Source of the DNA: CAVRCA01 sp963719345
GTDB taxonomy: Bacteria; Pseudomonadota; Alphaproteobacteria; Acetobacterales; Acetobacteraceae
Assembly (NCBI GenBank): GCA_963719345.1
Contig: CAVRCA010000001.1
Location: forward strand, 62,001 to 126,000
Direction: 5' to 3'
Length of the DNA: 64,000 nucleotides
This document shows, piece after piece, positions 45,344 to 54,040 of this stretch. Numbering within the stretch: the stretch's first letter is position 1; each line of letters begins with the position of its first letter. The notes beneath the pieces were generated by a model, which saw nothing but the letters and a program-made list of their open reading frames with translations, was not told the DNA's origin and did no database searches. The translations under genes were made by a program, and so were the position numbers.

Positions 45344-45799
45344 ATGCGCTGCCCGTTCTGCGGTCACGAGGATACCCAGGTGAAGGACAGCCGGCCGACC
45401 GAGGACAGTTCGGCCATCCGCCGGCGCCGATTCTGCGGCAATTGCGGTCAGCGCTTCACCACGGTCGAGCGGGTGCAACTGCGCGAGCTGGTCGTGGTCA
45501 AGAGCGACGGTCGCCGCGTCGCGTTCGATCGCGACAAGCTGTCCCGCTCCATCCACGTGGCATTGCGCAAGCGGCCGATCGAGGAGGAGCGGATCGAGCG
45601 GATCGTCAACGGGATCGTCCGTCAGCTCGAGGCCAGCGGCGAGAGCGAAATCGCCAGTAAGCAGGTCGGCGAACTGGTAATGGACACGCTGAAGGAACTG
45701 GACTCGGTGGCCTACGTCCGGTTCGCCAGTGTCTACCGCAACTTCCGCGAAGCCAAGGATTTCGAGGAGTTTGTGGGCACGCTGGGTGAGGCGGGGTGA
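45344..45799 (+). CDS. nrdR: Transcriptional repressor NrdR
   Basis: Repressor of ribonucleotide reductase genes, 151 residues. It has an N-terminal zinc ribbon (CPFC ... CGNC), then an ATP-cone (VVKSDGRRVAFDRDKLSRSIHVAL), and ends after VYRNFREAKDFEEF. It commonly sits upstream of ribD in proteobacteria, as here. ATP/dATP binding sets its DNA-binding state. Confidence 0.97.
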   Translation: MRCPFCGHEDTQVKDSRPTEDSSAIRRRRFCGNCGQRFTTVERVQLRELVVVKSDGRRVAFDRDKLSRSIHVALRKRPIEEERIERIVNGIVRQLEASGESEIASKQVGELVMDTLKELDSVAYVRFASVYRNFREAKDFEEFVGTLGEAG

Positions 45800-45817
45800 G
45801 GGGCCTGGGACCGGTTC

Positions 45818-46918
45818 GTGGACGCTGACGCCGCCCACATGCGGGCGGCCCTGGCGCTCGCCCGGCGCGGGCTCGGCAACACGGCCCCCAACCCCTCGGT
45901 CGGCTGCGTCGTGGTCAAGGACGACCGGGTGGTCGGCCGGGCGGTCACCGCGCCGGGTGGGCGGCCGCATGCCGAGCCGCTGGCGTTGGCGATGGCGGGC
46001 GAGGCGGCGCGCGGCGCCACTCTCTACGTCACCCTGGAACCCTGCAGTCACTGGGGCCGCACGCCGCCCTGCACCGATGCCGTAATCGCTGCCGGCGTGG
46101 CACGGGCGGTCATCGCCACCCGCGACCCGGACGGACGGGTGAACGGGTCCGGCATCGCCCGGCTCCGCGCCGCCGGGATCGCGGTCACCGAGGGGGTGCT
46201 GGCGGCCGAAGCCGCGGAGGTGCTCGCCGGGTTTGCCACGCGCGTCCGGCTCGGGCGGCCGCTGGTCACGCTGAAACTGGCTTCCACCCTCGACGGCCGG
46301 ATCGCCACGCGCACCGGAGAGAGCCAGTGGATCACCGGCGAGGCGGCGCGCCGGGCGGCGCATGCCCTGCGCGGGCGGCACGAAGCCGTGATGGTGGGGG
46401 TCGGCACCGTGCTCGCCGACGATCCCGACCTGACCTGCCGTATTCCCGGCTTTCGCCCGCTGGCGTCGGTGCGGATCGTGGCGGACAGCCACCTGAGAAC
46501 CCCGCTCACCAGCCGGCTGGTCGCGACCGCCGGGCGGACGCCGACATGGCTGCTGCACCGCGACGGCACCAATTCCGGGCGGCGTCGTGCCTTGACGGAG
46601 ATCGGGGTAAAGCTCATCGAAGTACCTGGCGCTGAACCCGGCGTCGACCTCGCGCGGGGGCTGGCCGCGCTGGCGGAGAACGGGATCAACCGGGTGATGG
46701 TGGAGGGCGGTGCGCGGCTGGCAGCGGCGTTGCTGCGGGCCGATCTCGTCGATCGGATCGCCTGGTTCCACGCGCCGGCGATCATGGGGGCGGATGGCTG
46801 GCCCTCGGCCCAGGCCTTCGGCGTGGAGCGGTTGGCCGACATGCCGCGCTTCGTCCGCCAGTCCGCGACCGCTATCGGCGACGACGTGCTCACCTCGCTG
46901 CGCAGGGCGACCACCTGA
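45818..46918 (+). CDS. ribD: Bifunctional riboflavin deaminase-reductase
   Basis: Two successive steps of riboflavin synthesis: deaminase then NADPH reductase, 366 residues. The deaminase zinc site is PHAEP and EPCSHWGRTPPC. The reductase domain starts at about residue 145 with LKLASTLDGRIATRTGESQWITG and has VMVEGGARLAAALL. The start is GTG at 45818. The stop is directly followed by the ribE start (TGAATG). Confidence 0.97.
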   Translation: MDADAAHMRAALALARRGLGNTAPNPSVGCVVVKDDRVVGRAVTAPGGRPHAEPLALAMAGEAARGATLYVTLEPCSHWGRTPPCTDAVIAAGVARAVIATRDPDGRVNGSGIARLRAAGIAVTEGVLAAEAAEVLAGFATRVRLGRPLVTLKLASTLDGRIATRTGESQWITGEAARRAAHALRGRHEAVMVGVGTVLADDPDLTCRIPGFRPLASVRIVADSHLRTPLTSRLVATAGRTPTWLLHRDGTNSGRRRALTEIGVKLIEVPGAEPGVDLARGLAALAENGINRVMVEGGARLAAALLRADLVDRIAWFHAPAIMGADGWPSAQAFGVERLADMPRFVRQSATAIGDDVLTSLRRATT

Positions 46919-47530
46919 ATGTTCACTGGCATCATCACCGCGCTCGGCACGGTGCGCGAGATCAACCCGATCGGCGGCGGCCGGGACATGCGATTGGTCA
47001 TCGGCGCGCCCTGGCCGGACACCGCCGCGATTGCGATCGGCGCCTCGATCGCCTGCTCGGGCTGTTGCCTGACCGCGGTCGAGGTCGGCGAGGACTGGTT
47101 CGCCGTCGATGCCTCCGCCGAGACGCTGTCGCGCACGACCCTCGGGCGCTGGCGGGTGGGCAGCCGGGTCAATCTCGAACGCTCGCTCCGGCTCGGCGAC
47201 GAGCTTGGCGGTCATCTGGTGTCGGGCCATGTCGACGGCCTGGGCGAGGTTGCCTCCAGCGTGCCGGAGAACGCCTCCACTCGTTGGCGCTTCCGGATAC
47301 CCGATGGGTTGGCCCGCTTCATCGCGCCGAAAGGCAGCGTCGCGATCGACGGCGTGTCGCTGACCGTCAACGACGTCGAGGACGGGAACCAGGGTTCGAC
47401 ATTCGGCGTGAACGTCATTCCACATACCGCATCCGTCACCACCTTCGGCACATTGCAGCCGGGCGACGGCGTGAACGTCGAGATCGACACCCTGGCCCGG
47501 TACGTCGCCCGACTGGCGGAGGTCCAATGA
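46919..47530 (+). CDS. ribE: Riboflavin synthase, alpha chain
   Basis: Trimeric enzyme that dismutates two 6,7-dimethyl-8-ribityllumazines to riboflavin. The 203-residue protein has two lumazine-binding repeats; the first starts MFTGIITALGTV and the second has GVSLTVNDVE and NVIPHTASVTT. Overlap by ATGA with the next gene implies coupled translation. Confidence 0.96.
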   Translation: MFTGIITALGTVREINPIGGGRDMRLVIGAPWPDTAAIAIGASIACSGCCLTAVEVGEDWFAVDASAETLSRTTLGRWRVGSRVNLERSLRLGDELGGHLVSGHVDGLGEVASSVPENASTRWRFRIPDGLARFIAPKGSVAIDGVSLTVNDVEDGNQGSTFGVNVIPHTASVTTFGTLQPGDGVNVEIDTLARYVARLAEVQ

Positions 47531-48696
47531 GCACGTCGATGCGGACTGCCACTCTCTCCGACTATCTCTCGAGCGCCGAGGAGCTGATCGAGGAGGCGCG
47601 CAACGGCCGGATGTTCATCCTGGTCGACGACGAGGACCGGGAGAACGAAGGCGATCTCGTCATTCCGGCGCAGTTCGCGACGCCGGATGTGATCAACTTC
47701 ATGGCCCGTCACGCGCGTGGGCTGGTTTGCCTCGCGATGACCCGCCAGCGCGTCGAGCAGCTCGGTCTGACGCTGATGAGCCAGTCCAACGGCACGCGAC
47801 ACCAGACCGCGTTCACCGTGTCGATCGAGGCGCGTGACGGCGTCACCACCGGCATCTCGGCGGCCGACAGGGCGCGCACCGTCGCCGTGGCGATCAACCC
47901 CGAATCGGGCCGCGACGAGATCGTCACGCCCGGCCATGTCTTTCCCCTGGTGGCACGCGAGGGGGGAACCCTGATCCGCGCCGGCCACACCGAGGCGGCG
48001 GTGGATATCGCGCGGCTGGCGGGGCTCAGCCCGGCCGGCGTGATCTGCGAGATCATGAACGACGACGGCACCATGGCGCGGTTGCCCGATCTCGTGACTT
48101 TCGCGCAGCGCCACAACCTCAAGCTTGGCACCATCGCCGACCTCATCGCCCACCGCCGCCGCACCGAGCGGCTGGTGCGCCGGGTCGAGGAAGGCGCCAT
48201 CGAGCATGTCGCCGGCGGCGAGTGGCGCACCATCGTCTATGCCAACACGGTCGAGTACATGGAGCATATCGCGCTGGTGAAGGGCGACATCGGCAGCGGT
48301 CCGCCGCCGCTGGTGCGCATGCACGCGGTCGATCTGCTCGACGACATGACCGGCGGGCCGCACTGGATTTCGCTGCACGGCGCCATGCGGATGGTCGCGG
48401 CCGAGGGCAGGGGCGTGATCGTGCTGATCCGCGAGCATCGCAAGACCGCGCTGTCCGAGCGGGTGCGGATGCTCGCCGGTGACGCCAAGCCGCCCCGCGA
48501 GCTGCGCGACTATGGCATCGGCGCGCAGATCCTGCTCGATCTCGGCGTCAAGGAGATGGTGCTGCTGTCCAACGTCCGTCGCCCGGTGATCGGGCTCGAG
48601 GGGTATGGGCTGAACATCGTCGACTACCGGCGGATCGTCGATCCCGCTGGAGGCGGCCTGCCGCCCGCCAGCGGCAACGTCGGCACCGGTGCATGA
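47527..48696 (+). CDS. ribB: 3,4-dihydroxy-2-butanone-4-phosphate synthase with degenerate GTP-cyclohydrolase-II domain
   Basis: The N-terminal half (about residues 10-210) is a complete DHBP synthase, with DDEDRENEGDL, RHARGLVCLAM and HTEAAVDIARLAGL. The C-terminal half has the GCH-II frame (YMEHIALVKGD ... RDYGIGAQILLDLGVK ... GLEGYGLNIV) but lacks the zinc cysteines normally found as C-x10-C-x-C and the R-x-E-G-R-G catalytic strand, which reads REHRKTALS. It is the RibBX type: only the RibB activity is expected. A separate ribA must be elsewhere. 389 residues; ATGA overlaps on both sides. Confidence 0.94.
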   Translation: MSTSMRTATLSDYLSSAEELIEEARNGRMFILVDDEDRENEGDLVIPAQFATPDVINFMARHARGLVCLAMTRQRVEQLGLTLMSQSNGTRHQTAFTVSIEARDGVTTGISAADRARTVAVAINPESGRDEIVTPGHVFPLVAREGGTLIRAGHTEAAVDIARLAGLSPAGVICEIMNDDGTMARLPDLVTFAQRHNLKLGTIADLIAHRRRTERLVRRVEEGAIEHVAGGEWRTIVYANTVEYMEHIALVKGDIGSGPPPLVRMHAVDLLDDMTGGPHWISLHGAMRMVAAEGRGVIVLIREHRKTALSERVRMLAGDAKPPRELRDYGIGAQILLDLGVKEMVLLSNVRRPVIGLEGYGLNIVDYRRIVDPAGGGLPPASGNVGTGA

Positions 48697-49175
48697 GCAC
48701 GGAGGATGCGCCGCTGCCGAGCGCGCCCCGGGTCGAGGGACCGCCGCCGCACCTGCTGATCGTGCGGGCCCCCTACTACCGCGATGTGGTCGAAGGGCTG
48801 TCCGACGGCGCGGGACGGCTGCTCCGGGAAGCCGGGGCGTCCTTCGAGGTGGTCGACGTCGCCGGCGCTTTCGAGCTGCCGCAGGCACTGCGCATCGCCA
48901 CCCGCGGCGGCAAGCATTTCGACGGCTTTGTCGCCCTCGGCTGCGTGGTCAAGGGCGAGACGGACCATTACGACTTCATCTGCCAGGCCACCATGAACGG
49001 CTTGATGCAGGTCGCACTGCAGTTCGGCCTCGCCCTCGGTTCGGGTCTGCTCACGGTCGACAGCATCGAGCAGGCAACCGCGCGGTCGCGGCTGGACGGC
49101 TTCAACAAGGGCGCCGAGGCCGCCGCAGCGGCGCTGTTGCAGATCGCGGCAGCGCGCCGGTTGGGAGCGTCGTGA
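48693..49175 (+). CDS. ribH: 6,7-dimethyl-8-ribityllumazine synthase
   Basis: Lumazine synthase of 160 residues. It has the VRAPYYRDVVEGL start, VAGAFELPQAL, GCVVKGETDHYDFIC (catalytic His) and GLLTVDSIEQA. It condenses the RibB and RibD products. It overlaps ribB by ATGA and is followed after 28 bases by nusB, the usual alphaproteobacterial order. Confidence 0.96.
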   Translation: MSTEDAPLPSAPRVEGPPPHLLIVRAPYYRDVVEGLSDGAGRLLREAGASFEVVDVAGAFELPQALRIATRGGKHFDGFVALGCVVKGETDHYDFICQATMNGLMQVALQFGLALGSGLLTVDSIEQATARSRLDGFNKGAEAAAAALLQIAAARRLGAS

Positions 49176-49203
49176 GCGGCGGCTCCCGAGAGGGATTCTT
49201 GCG

Positions 49204-49695
49204 ATGGCTAGAGCCAGCAGCCGGGGCCAGGGCCGGCCGCGGACGGCGTCGCGCGTCGCCGCGGTGCAAGCGCTGTTCCAGAGCGAGCAGGGACAGGACA
49301 ACCCGGAAGCGGTCATCGACCAGTTCGTCCGCCATCGGCTCGGCGAGCTGCCGGGCAGCGGCGGTTTCGAGGAGGGGCGCATTCCGGAGGCGCAGGTGCC
49401 GCTGTTCGCCCGCATCGTGCGCATGGCGGTGGCGCGGCAGGACCGGATCGACCGGATGCTGGCCGAGGCGCTGCCCGGCGAATGGCCGCTGGCCCGGATC
49501 GACCCGGTGCTGCGGGCGCTGATGCGCGCCGGCGGCACCGAGTTGATGATGGACGACGGGCCGCCCGCGAAAGTGGTCATCAACGAATATCTCGACGTCG
49601 CGCACGGGTTCTTCACCGGCGACGAGCCGCGCATGGCGAACGGCGTGCTCGACCGCCTCGCGCGCCTGCTGCGTCCGCGCGAGTTCGCCGAGTAG
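49204..49695 (+). CDS. nusB: Transcription antitermination factor NusB
   Basis: Protein of 163 residues. It begins SRVAAVQALFQSEQG and has PLARIDPVLRALMRAGGTELM and VVINEYLDVAHGFF, all NusB family blocks. It pairs with NusE at boxA in rRNA operons. The ATG follows GAGAGGG. Confidence 0.95.
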   Translation: MARASSRGQGRPRTASRVAAVQALFQSEQGQDNPEAVIDQFVRHRLGELPGSGGFEEGRIPEAQVPLFARIVRMAVARQDRIDRMLAEALPGEWPLARIDPVLRALMRAGGTELMMDDGPPAKVVINEYLDVAHGFFTGDEPRMANGVLDRLARLLRPREFAE

Positions 49696-49701
49696 TCCGC
49701 A

Positions 49702-50661
49702 GTGCCGGGCGTCGGGCTACCCGAGGAGTTCGCCCGCATCGCGCGGCACTTCCGGCCGCTCGCCGGCCCTGGCGGTCTCGGTCTTGGCGACGACGCCGCC
49801 CTGTTGCAGCCCGAACCCGGGCGCGAGCTTGTCCTGACCTGCGACGCGATGGTCGCCGGGGTGCATTTCCTGGCCGACGATCCGCCTGATCTCGTCGCGC
49901 GCAAGCTGCTGCGGGTGAACCTGTCCGATCTGGCCGCCAAGGGCGCCGCCCCGCTCGGCTACCTGCTCACGGTCTCGGTGCCGCGCGCCACGCGAGACGA
50001 TTGGTTCGCCACCTTTGCGCGCGGGCTGGCCGAAGACCAGGTGCGGTTCGGCGTGGCCCTGCTGGGCGGCGACACCACCAGCACGCCCGGACCGGTTTCG
50101 CTCTCTCTGACGCTGCTCGGCACGGTGAAGGCGGGCGCCATGATCCGTCGTGCCGGCGCGCGCGCGTCGGACGGCGTCTGGGTGACCGGCACGATCGGCG
50201 ACGGCGCGCTCGGCCTGGCGGTGGCGCAAGGCCGGCTCGCCGACCCGTCCGGTTATCTCGTAGGGCGCTACCGGTTGCCGGAGCCCCGCCTCGGCCTTGG
50301 ACTGGCCGGGATCGCTTCGGCCGGCATGGATGTCTCGGATGGCTTGGTGCAGGACCTTGGGCATCTCTGTCGCGCCGCCGGCCTCGGTGCGGAGATCGAC
50401 GCCAGCCTCGTGCCGCTGTCGGAGGCGGCCCGGCGAGCGGGTCCGGACTGGCTGTCCCTCTGCCTGACCGGCGGCGACGACTACGAGCTGCTGCTGGCAG
50501 TGCCCGAGCGCGCGGCGACGGCCCTGGTCGCAGCGGCAAAAGACGCCGGCGTGAGCGTTACCCGCATCGGCCGCTTCGTTGACGGCGCCGCCGAGGTCGT
50601 CGTGCGCGGGCCGCAGGGTACCGCCATCGCTCTCGGTGCGGGCGGGTGGAGCCATTTCTGA
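49702..50661 (+). CDS. thiL: Thiamine-monophosphate kinase
   Basis: ATP-dependent kinase making thiamine diphosphate, 319 residues. It shows GLGDDAALL, RVNLSDLAAKGAAPLGYLLT, GGDTTSTPG and DVSDGLVQDLGHL, the AIRS-like metal-nucleotide motifs. It starts with GTG at 49702, six bases after the nusB stop, so it is cotranscribed with the rib operon. Confidence 0.95.
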   Translation: MPGVGLPEEFARIARHFRPLAGPGGLGLGDDAALLQPEPGRELVLTCDAMVAGVHFLADDPPDLVARKLLRVNLSDLAAKGAAPLGYLLTVSVPRATRDDWFATFARGLAEDQVRFGVALLGGDTTSTPGPVSLSLTLLGTVKAGAMIRRAGARASDGVWVTGTIGDGALGLAVAQGRLADPSGYLVGRYRLPEPRLGLGLAGIASAGMDVSDGLVQDLGHLCRAAGLGAEIDASLVPLSEAARRAGPDWLSLCLTGGDDYELLLAVPERAATALVAAAKDAGVSVTRIGRFVDGAAEVVVRGPQGTAIALGAGGWSHF

Positions 50662-50726
50662 TCTGACGCGCCGTCTGCCATGATGCCTCGGTCGCCGTGG
50701 GCGAAGAGCGGCGACAGGGGAGACGT

Positions 50727-51911
50727 ATGAACCGGAACGTATGGCTGCTGTTCTGCTGCCAGGCCCTGATGAACGCCATCATGTCCGGCCAGGTCGTGAT
50801 GGCATCGCTGATCGGCCATTCGCTCGCCGTCGACAAGGCGCTCAACACGTTGCCGATGGCGATCCAGATGGCGGCGACCATGGCGGCCTCGATCCCCGCC
50901 GGCATCATTTTTTCCCGCCTCGGCCGCAAGCCGGGGTTCTTCCTGGGGTGCGTCTGCGCCCTCTGCGGCAGCCTGACCTTCGCGCTCGGCGTCTCGCAAG
51001 GAAATTTCTTTCTGTATTGCCTCGGCGCGATCCCGGGCGGGCTCGGGTTCGGCATCTCGCAGCACCTGCGGTTCGCCGCCGCCGAGGTCGCCGCCCCCGA
51101 AGCGCGGCCTCGGGCCATCTCCCTGGTGATGGCCGGCGGCGTGCTGGCCGCCATCATCGGTCCCGAGATCGTCAAGCGCACGAATGGGCTGCTGCCGACC
51201 ACCTTCCTCGGCACCTATTTCAGCCTGACGATCCTGCCGGTGCTGACCGGGTTGCTGCTGATCGTCACCAAGCTGCCGCCGGCGCCCCCGCCAGTGTTCG
51301 TGCCCGTGACCTTCCGCGCCATCCTGAGCCGCCCCGGCTTCATCGTGGCGGTGATCGCGGGGATGGTGGCGTACGGCACGATGAATCTCGTCATGGCCTC
51401 GACGCCGCTCGAGATGATGCTGTGCGGTTTTGGGGTGAACGCCAGCGCCGACGTGATCCGGGCGCACTCGATCAGCATGTTCCTGCCCGGCTTCGTCACC
51501 GGCCGGCTGATCCAGCGATTCGGGGCGCATCAGGTGATCTGCGCCGGCGCGGTGCTCACGATCGGCTGCGCCGTCTCGAACTGGGCGTTGGGCCCAATCT
51601 ATATGACGTTCTTCCTGGCTCTGATGCTGCTCGGCGTAGGCTGGAACTTCATGTTCGTGGGCGCCACCGCGCTGCTGGCGCTGGTCTACGAGCCGCACGA
51701 GCGGGTAAAGGTGCAGGCGACCAACGACTTCATCGTGTTCGGCACGGTGGCCTGCACCGCGTTCGCGTCGGGCTACATCCACGCCCACGCGGGTTGGCTC
51801 GCGCTCAACATGACGATCGTTCCCCCGGTCATCCTGGCAACCGCGCTGGTCCTGTGGCACCGGGCCGTTCGCCATCGGCTGGTGCCAGTCCAGGCCCGGT
51901 TGGCTCAGTAG
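50727..51911 (+). CDS. MFS transporter
   Basis: Major facilitator of 394 residues with about 12 hydrophobic helices. The motif-A-like loop between helices 2 and 3 reads FSRLGRKPGF. The ATG at 50727 follows GGGGAG. It lies 65 bases after thiL and convergent with bamE (7-base overlap). No substrate is indicated. The position at the end of riboflavin and thiamine genes raises the possibility of vitamin transport, unproven. Confidence 0.85.
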   Translation: MNRNVWLLFCCQALMNAIMSGQVVMASLIGHSLAVDKALNTLPMAIQMAATMAASIPAGIIFSRLGRKPGFFLGCVCALCGSLTFALGVSQGNFFLYCLGAIPGGLGFGISQHLRFAAAEVAAPEARPRAISLVMAGGVLAAIIGPEIVKRTNGLLPTTFLGTYFSLTILPVLTGLLLIVTKLPPAPPPVFVPVTFRAILSRPGFIVAVIAGMVAYGTMNLVMASTPLEMMLCGFGVNASADVIRAHSISMFLPGFVTGRLIQRFGAHQVICAGAVLTIGCAVSNWALGPIYMTFFLALMLLGVGWNFMFVGATALLALVYEPHERVKVQATNDFIVFGTVACTAFASGYIHAHAGWLALNMTIVPPVILATALVLWHRAVRHRLVPVQARLAQ

Positions 51912-52456
51912 TTGCTGCCGGTCCGGTTCTCGGCCGGAGCGGCGCCACCGACCGCGGCGCCGCTCGAGGCGGCGCCGAGCGCACCGCCCGGATTGAAGCG
52001 GCCGATGTTGCCGAGCAGTTGCTGCAAGATCGAGGCCTCGCTGCCCGGCGAGGGGGTCGCGCGTGCCACGACGTCCACGGGCAAGGCGTCCTTGCGGGCG
52101 AGTTGCTTGACATCCTGAAGAACGCCGGCGTCGTTGAAGCTGAGAACCACCACGCGTTGGCTCAACACGCCCTGGGTGCGGCCGATCTCGGGACGGGTCA
52201 GTTCGCCGATGTAGATCCACTGGTTGTCGTCGAACGTCGCCCTCGCGGTGGGCGAACCCAGCAGCGCAGTGGCGTCGGCCCGGGTCGAGGTGCCCGGCGT
52301 CAGCTCCTTCAGCAGGTCCGCATCCACCCGGTTGCCGCGTACCTGGGTCGGGAACTCGAACACGCTGCAGGCCGACAGCAGGAACAACCCGGCCAACAAG
52401 GGCAGCGTCCGCCGCAGGCTTCGCGAACGACGGCGACGAGGGGCAGAGATCGGCAA
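51905..52456 (-). CDS. bamE: Outer membrane assembly lipoprotein BamE
   Basis: SmpA/OmlA-like lipoprotein of 183 residues. Signal sequence with lipobox LLSAC (Cys30). The BamE core has LLKELTPGTSTRADATALLGSP and WIYIGELTRP. It is part of the BAM complex that inserts beta-barrels. The Gly/Ala/Ser-rich tail is an extension typical of alphaproteobacteria. Confidence 0.9.
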   Translation of the reverse strand: MPISAPRRRRSRSLRRTLPLLAGLFLLSACSVFEFPTQVRGNRVDADLLKELTPGTSTRADATALLGSPTARATFDDNQWIYIGELTRPEIGRTQGVLSQRVVVLSFNDAGVLQDVKQLARKDALPVDVVARATPSPGSEASILQQLLGNIGRFNPGGALGAASSGAAVGGAAPAENRTGSNY

Positions 52457-52600
52457 GCGGCGCGGTCCTTCAGCACGGCCGGCGCGACGGCCCGGACTGG
52501 TCGATTGACCCCGGTTCCCGACGCGCTATGTCAGGAGGGGTGTCACGGCGGTCCTGACGTGTCAATTGCAGGCGCCAGACGGCCGGGGAGGGGCGGAGCG

Positions 52601-53149
52601 TTGGGATTGCTGAAGCTGTTGCGTCCGGGCCGCCACGATCGCGCCGGCTTCGCCCTCTACGGGGCGGCCGTTGCCGCCGCCCGCGACCCGCACCTCTACC
52701 TGGCACTTGGAGTGCCGGACACGCTCGACGGCCGGTTCGACCTGGTCGGGCTCTACGTGTTCCTCCTGATCGGCCGGCTGAGCGGTCTGCCCGATCCCGG
52801 GCCGCCTTTGTCTCAGGCCGTGTTCGACGCCATGTTCAGCGACATGGACACCAATTTGCGCGAACTCGGGGTAGGCGATCTGAGCGTCGGCCGGCGGGTC
52901 CGGGCGATGTGGGAGGCGCTGCACGGCCGCGCCCGCGCCTACGAGGAGGCGATCGCGGCCGGGGACGACGCGGCATTGCGGGAGGCGCTCGCGAGGAACA
53001 TCTGGCGCGGCGCTCGGCCGCCTGCCGGCAGTGAGACGGCGATGGCTCGGCTGGTGATTGCCCAGCGCGCGCACCTCGCCCAGCAGCCGGTTGCCGCCCT
53101 GGCGGCAGGCGACGTGACTTTCCTGCCCGCGGCGGAGGCGGCCCGATGA
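52601..53149 (+). CDS. Ubiquinol-cytochrome c chaperone family protein
   Basis: Protein of 182 residues of the CBP3 / ubiquinol-cytochrome c chaperone family. It has GFALYGAAVAAARDPHLYLALGVPDTLDGRFDLVGLYVFLLI and the helix FSDMDTNLRELGVGDLSVG. It assists cytochrome bc1 assembly in mitochondria and related bacteria. The start is TTG at 52601, inferred from frame and a GGAGGGG site; TTG at 52607 is an alternative. It is followed by DUF177 with an ATGA overlap, the standard order in this class. Confidence 0.88.
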   Translation: MGLLKLLRPGRHDRAGFALYGAAVAAARDPHLYLALGVPDTLDGRFDLVGLYVFLLIGRLSGLPDPGPPLSQAVFDAMFSDMDTNLRELGVGDLSVGRRVRAMWEALHGRARAYEEAIAAGDDAALREALARNIWRGARPPAGSETAMARLVIAQRAHLAQQPVAALAAGDVTFLPAAEAAR

Positions 53150-53643
53150 CGCGGCCGGAACTTCATCGCCCGATTGCCGTCGACCGTATCGGACAGGCGG
53201 GGCTGGAGATCACCGTCGAGGCCAGCCCCGAGGAGTGCGCCGCGCTCGCGTCACGCTACGCGATCCCGGCGGTTCAGTCCCTGCGCTGCTGGTTTGCCCT
53301 CCGGCCCGGACCGGGAGCGACGATCGAAGCGCGCGGCCGGCTGACCGCCGAGGTGACGCAGACCTGCGTGGTGTCCCTGGAGGACTTCGCGTCGCAGGTG
53401 TGCGAGGCATTCACCCTGCTGTTCGTCCCCGAAGGCTCCGAGACCGACGATCCCGATCCCGAGGCGGAGGATGAGATGGCCTACGAGGGGGGTATCCTCG
53501 ATCTCGGCGAGGCGGCTGCCCAGCAGCTCGCCCTGAGCCTCGATCCCTATCCGAGGCGGCCTGACGCCGAGCTGCCCCCGACCGGGACCGATGCGCCGAG
53601 CGGTCCGTTCGCCGGCCTGGCCCGACTGCGCCGGCCGAATTGA
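53146..53643 (+). CDS. DUF177 (YceD) family protein
   Basis: Protein of 165 residues. The core contains the DUF177 pattern: LTAEVTQTCVVSLEDFASQV (with a single conserved Cys) and then an acidic region DDPDPEAEDEM followed by LDLGEAAAQQLALSLDPYPR. The family links to 23S rRNA/ribosome assembly and usually precedes rpmF, as here. No zinc ribbon is present. Confidence 0.9.
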   Translation: MTRPELHRPIAVDRIGQAGLEITVEASPEECAALASRYAIPAVQSLRCWFALRPGPGATIEARGRLTAEVTQTCVVSLEDFASQVCEAFTLLFVPEGSETDDPDPEAEDEMAYEGGILDLGEAAAQQLALSLDPYPRRPDAELPPTGTDAPSGPFAGLARLRRPN

Positions 53644-53805
53644 TGCAGGGCAGGACGCGTCCGTTGCTGGAACCGCCGGGCTCTCCCTTGCGGGGGGGCA
53701 CACGCTCTGCTAGAGGCCGCGCCTCACGTTGTTGCCATATTGTGACCGCCCCCGTCCCGCGTTCCAGAGCTGCGGGCGTCACGCAGATCGGAGGGGCGCA
53801 GTCCC

Positions 53806-54009
53806 ATGGCCGTTCCCAAAAGAAAGACCTCCCCATCACGGCAAGGAATGCGCCGCAGCCATCAGGCGCTGCCCCGCGAGGCGCACGCCGAATGCCCCAA
53901 TTGCGGCGAACTGCGTCGGCCGCATCACGTCTGCAGCCATTGCGGTCACTACGACGGGCGCGAGGTGGTAGCGGCAGGCAAGCCGCTGAAGGCCGCGGTC
54001 CGGGCCTGA
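53806..54009 (+). CDS. rpmF: 50S ribosomal protein L32
   Basis: Protein of 67 residues with MAVPKRKTSPSRQGMRRSHQ at the start. Its zinc-ribbon cysteines are C-x2-C in ECPNCGE and C-x2-C in VCSHCGH. Strong GGAGGGG upstream of the ATG. It precedes plsX as in most bacteria. Confidence 0.98.
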   Translation: MAVPKRKTSPSRQGMRRSHQALPREAHAECPNCGELRRPHHVCSHCGHYDGREVVAAGKPLKAAVRA

Positions 54010-54040
54010 CACCGAGGACTGGTGTGCTGGTCCTCCCGCG

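Noticed and set aside
17404..53809. Identical 15-base leader ggcgcagtcccATGG before the HU-like gene and rpmF
   Set aside because: The match is short, contains the start codon, and lies in GC-rich sequence with only two cases. It is probably chance.
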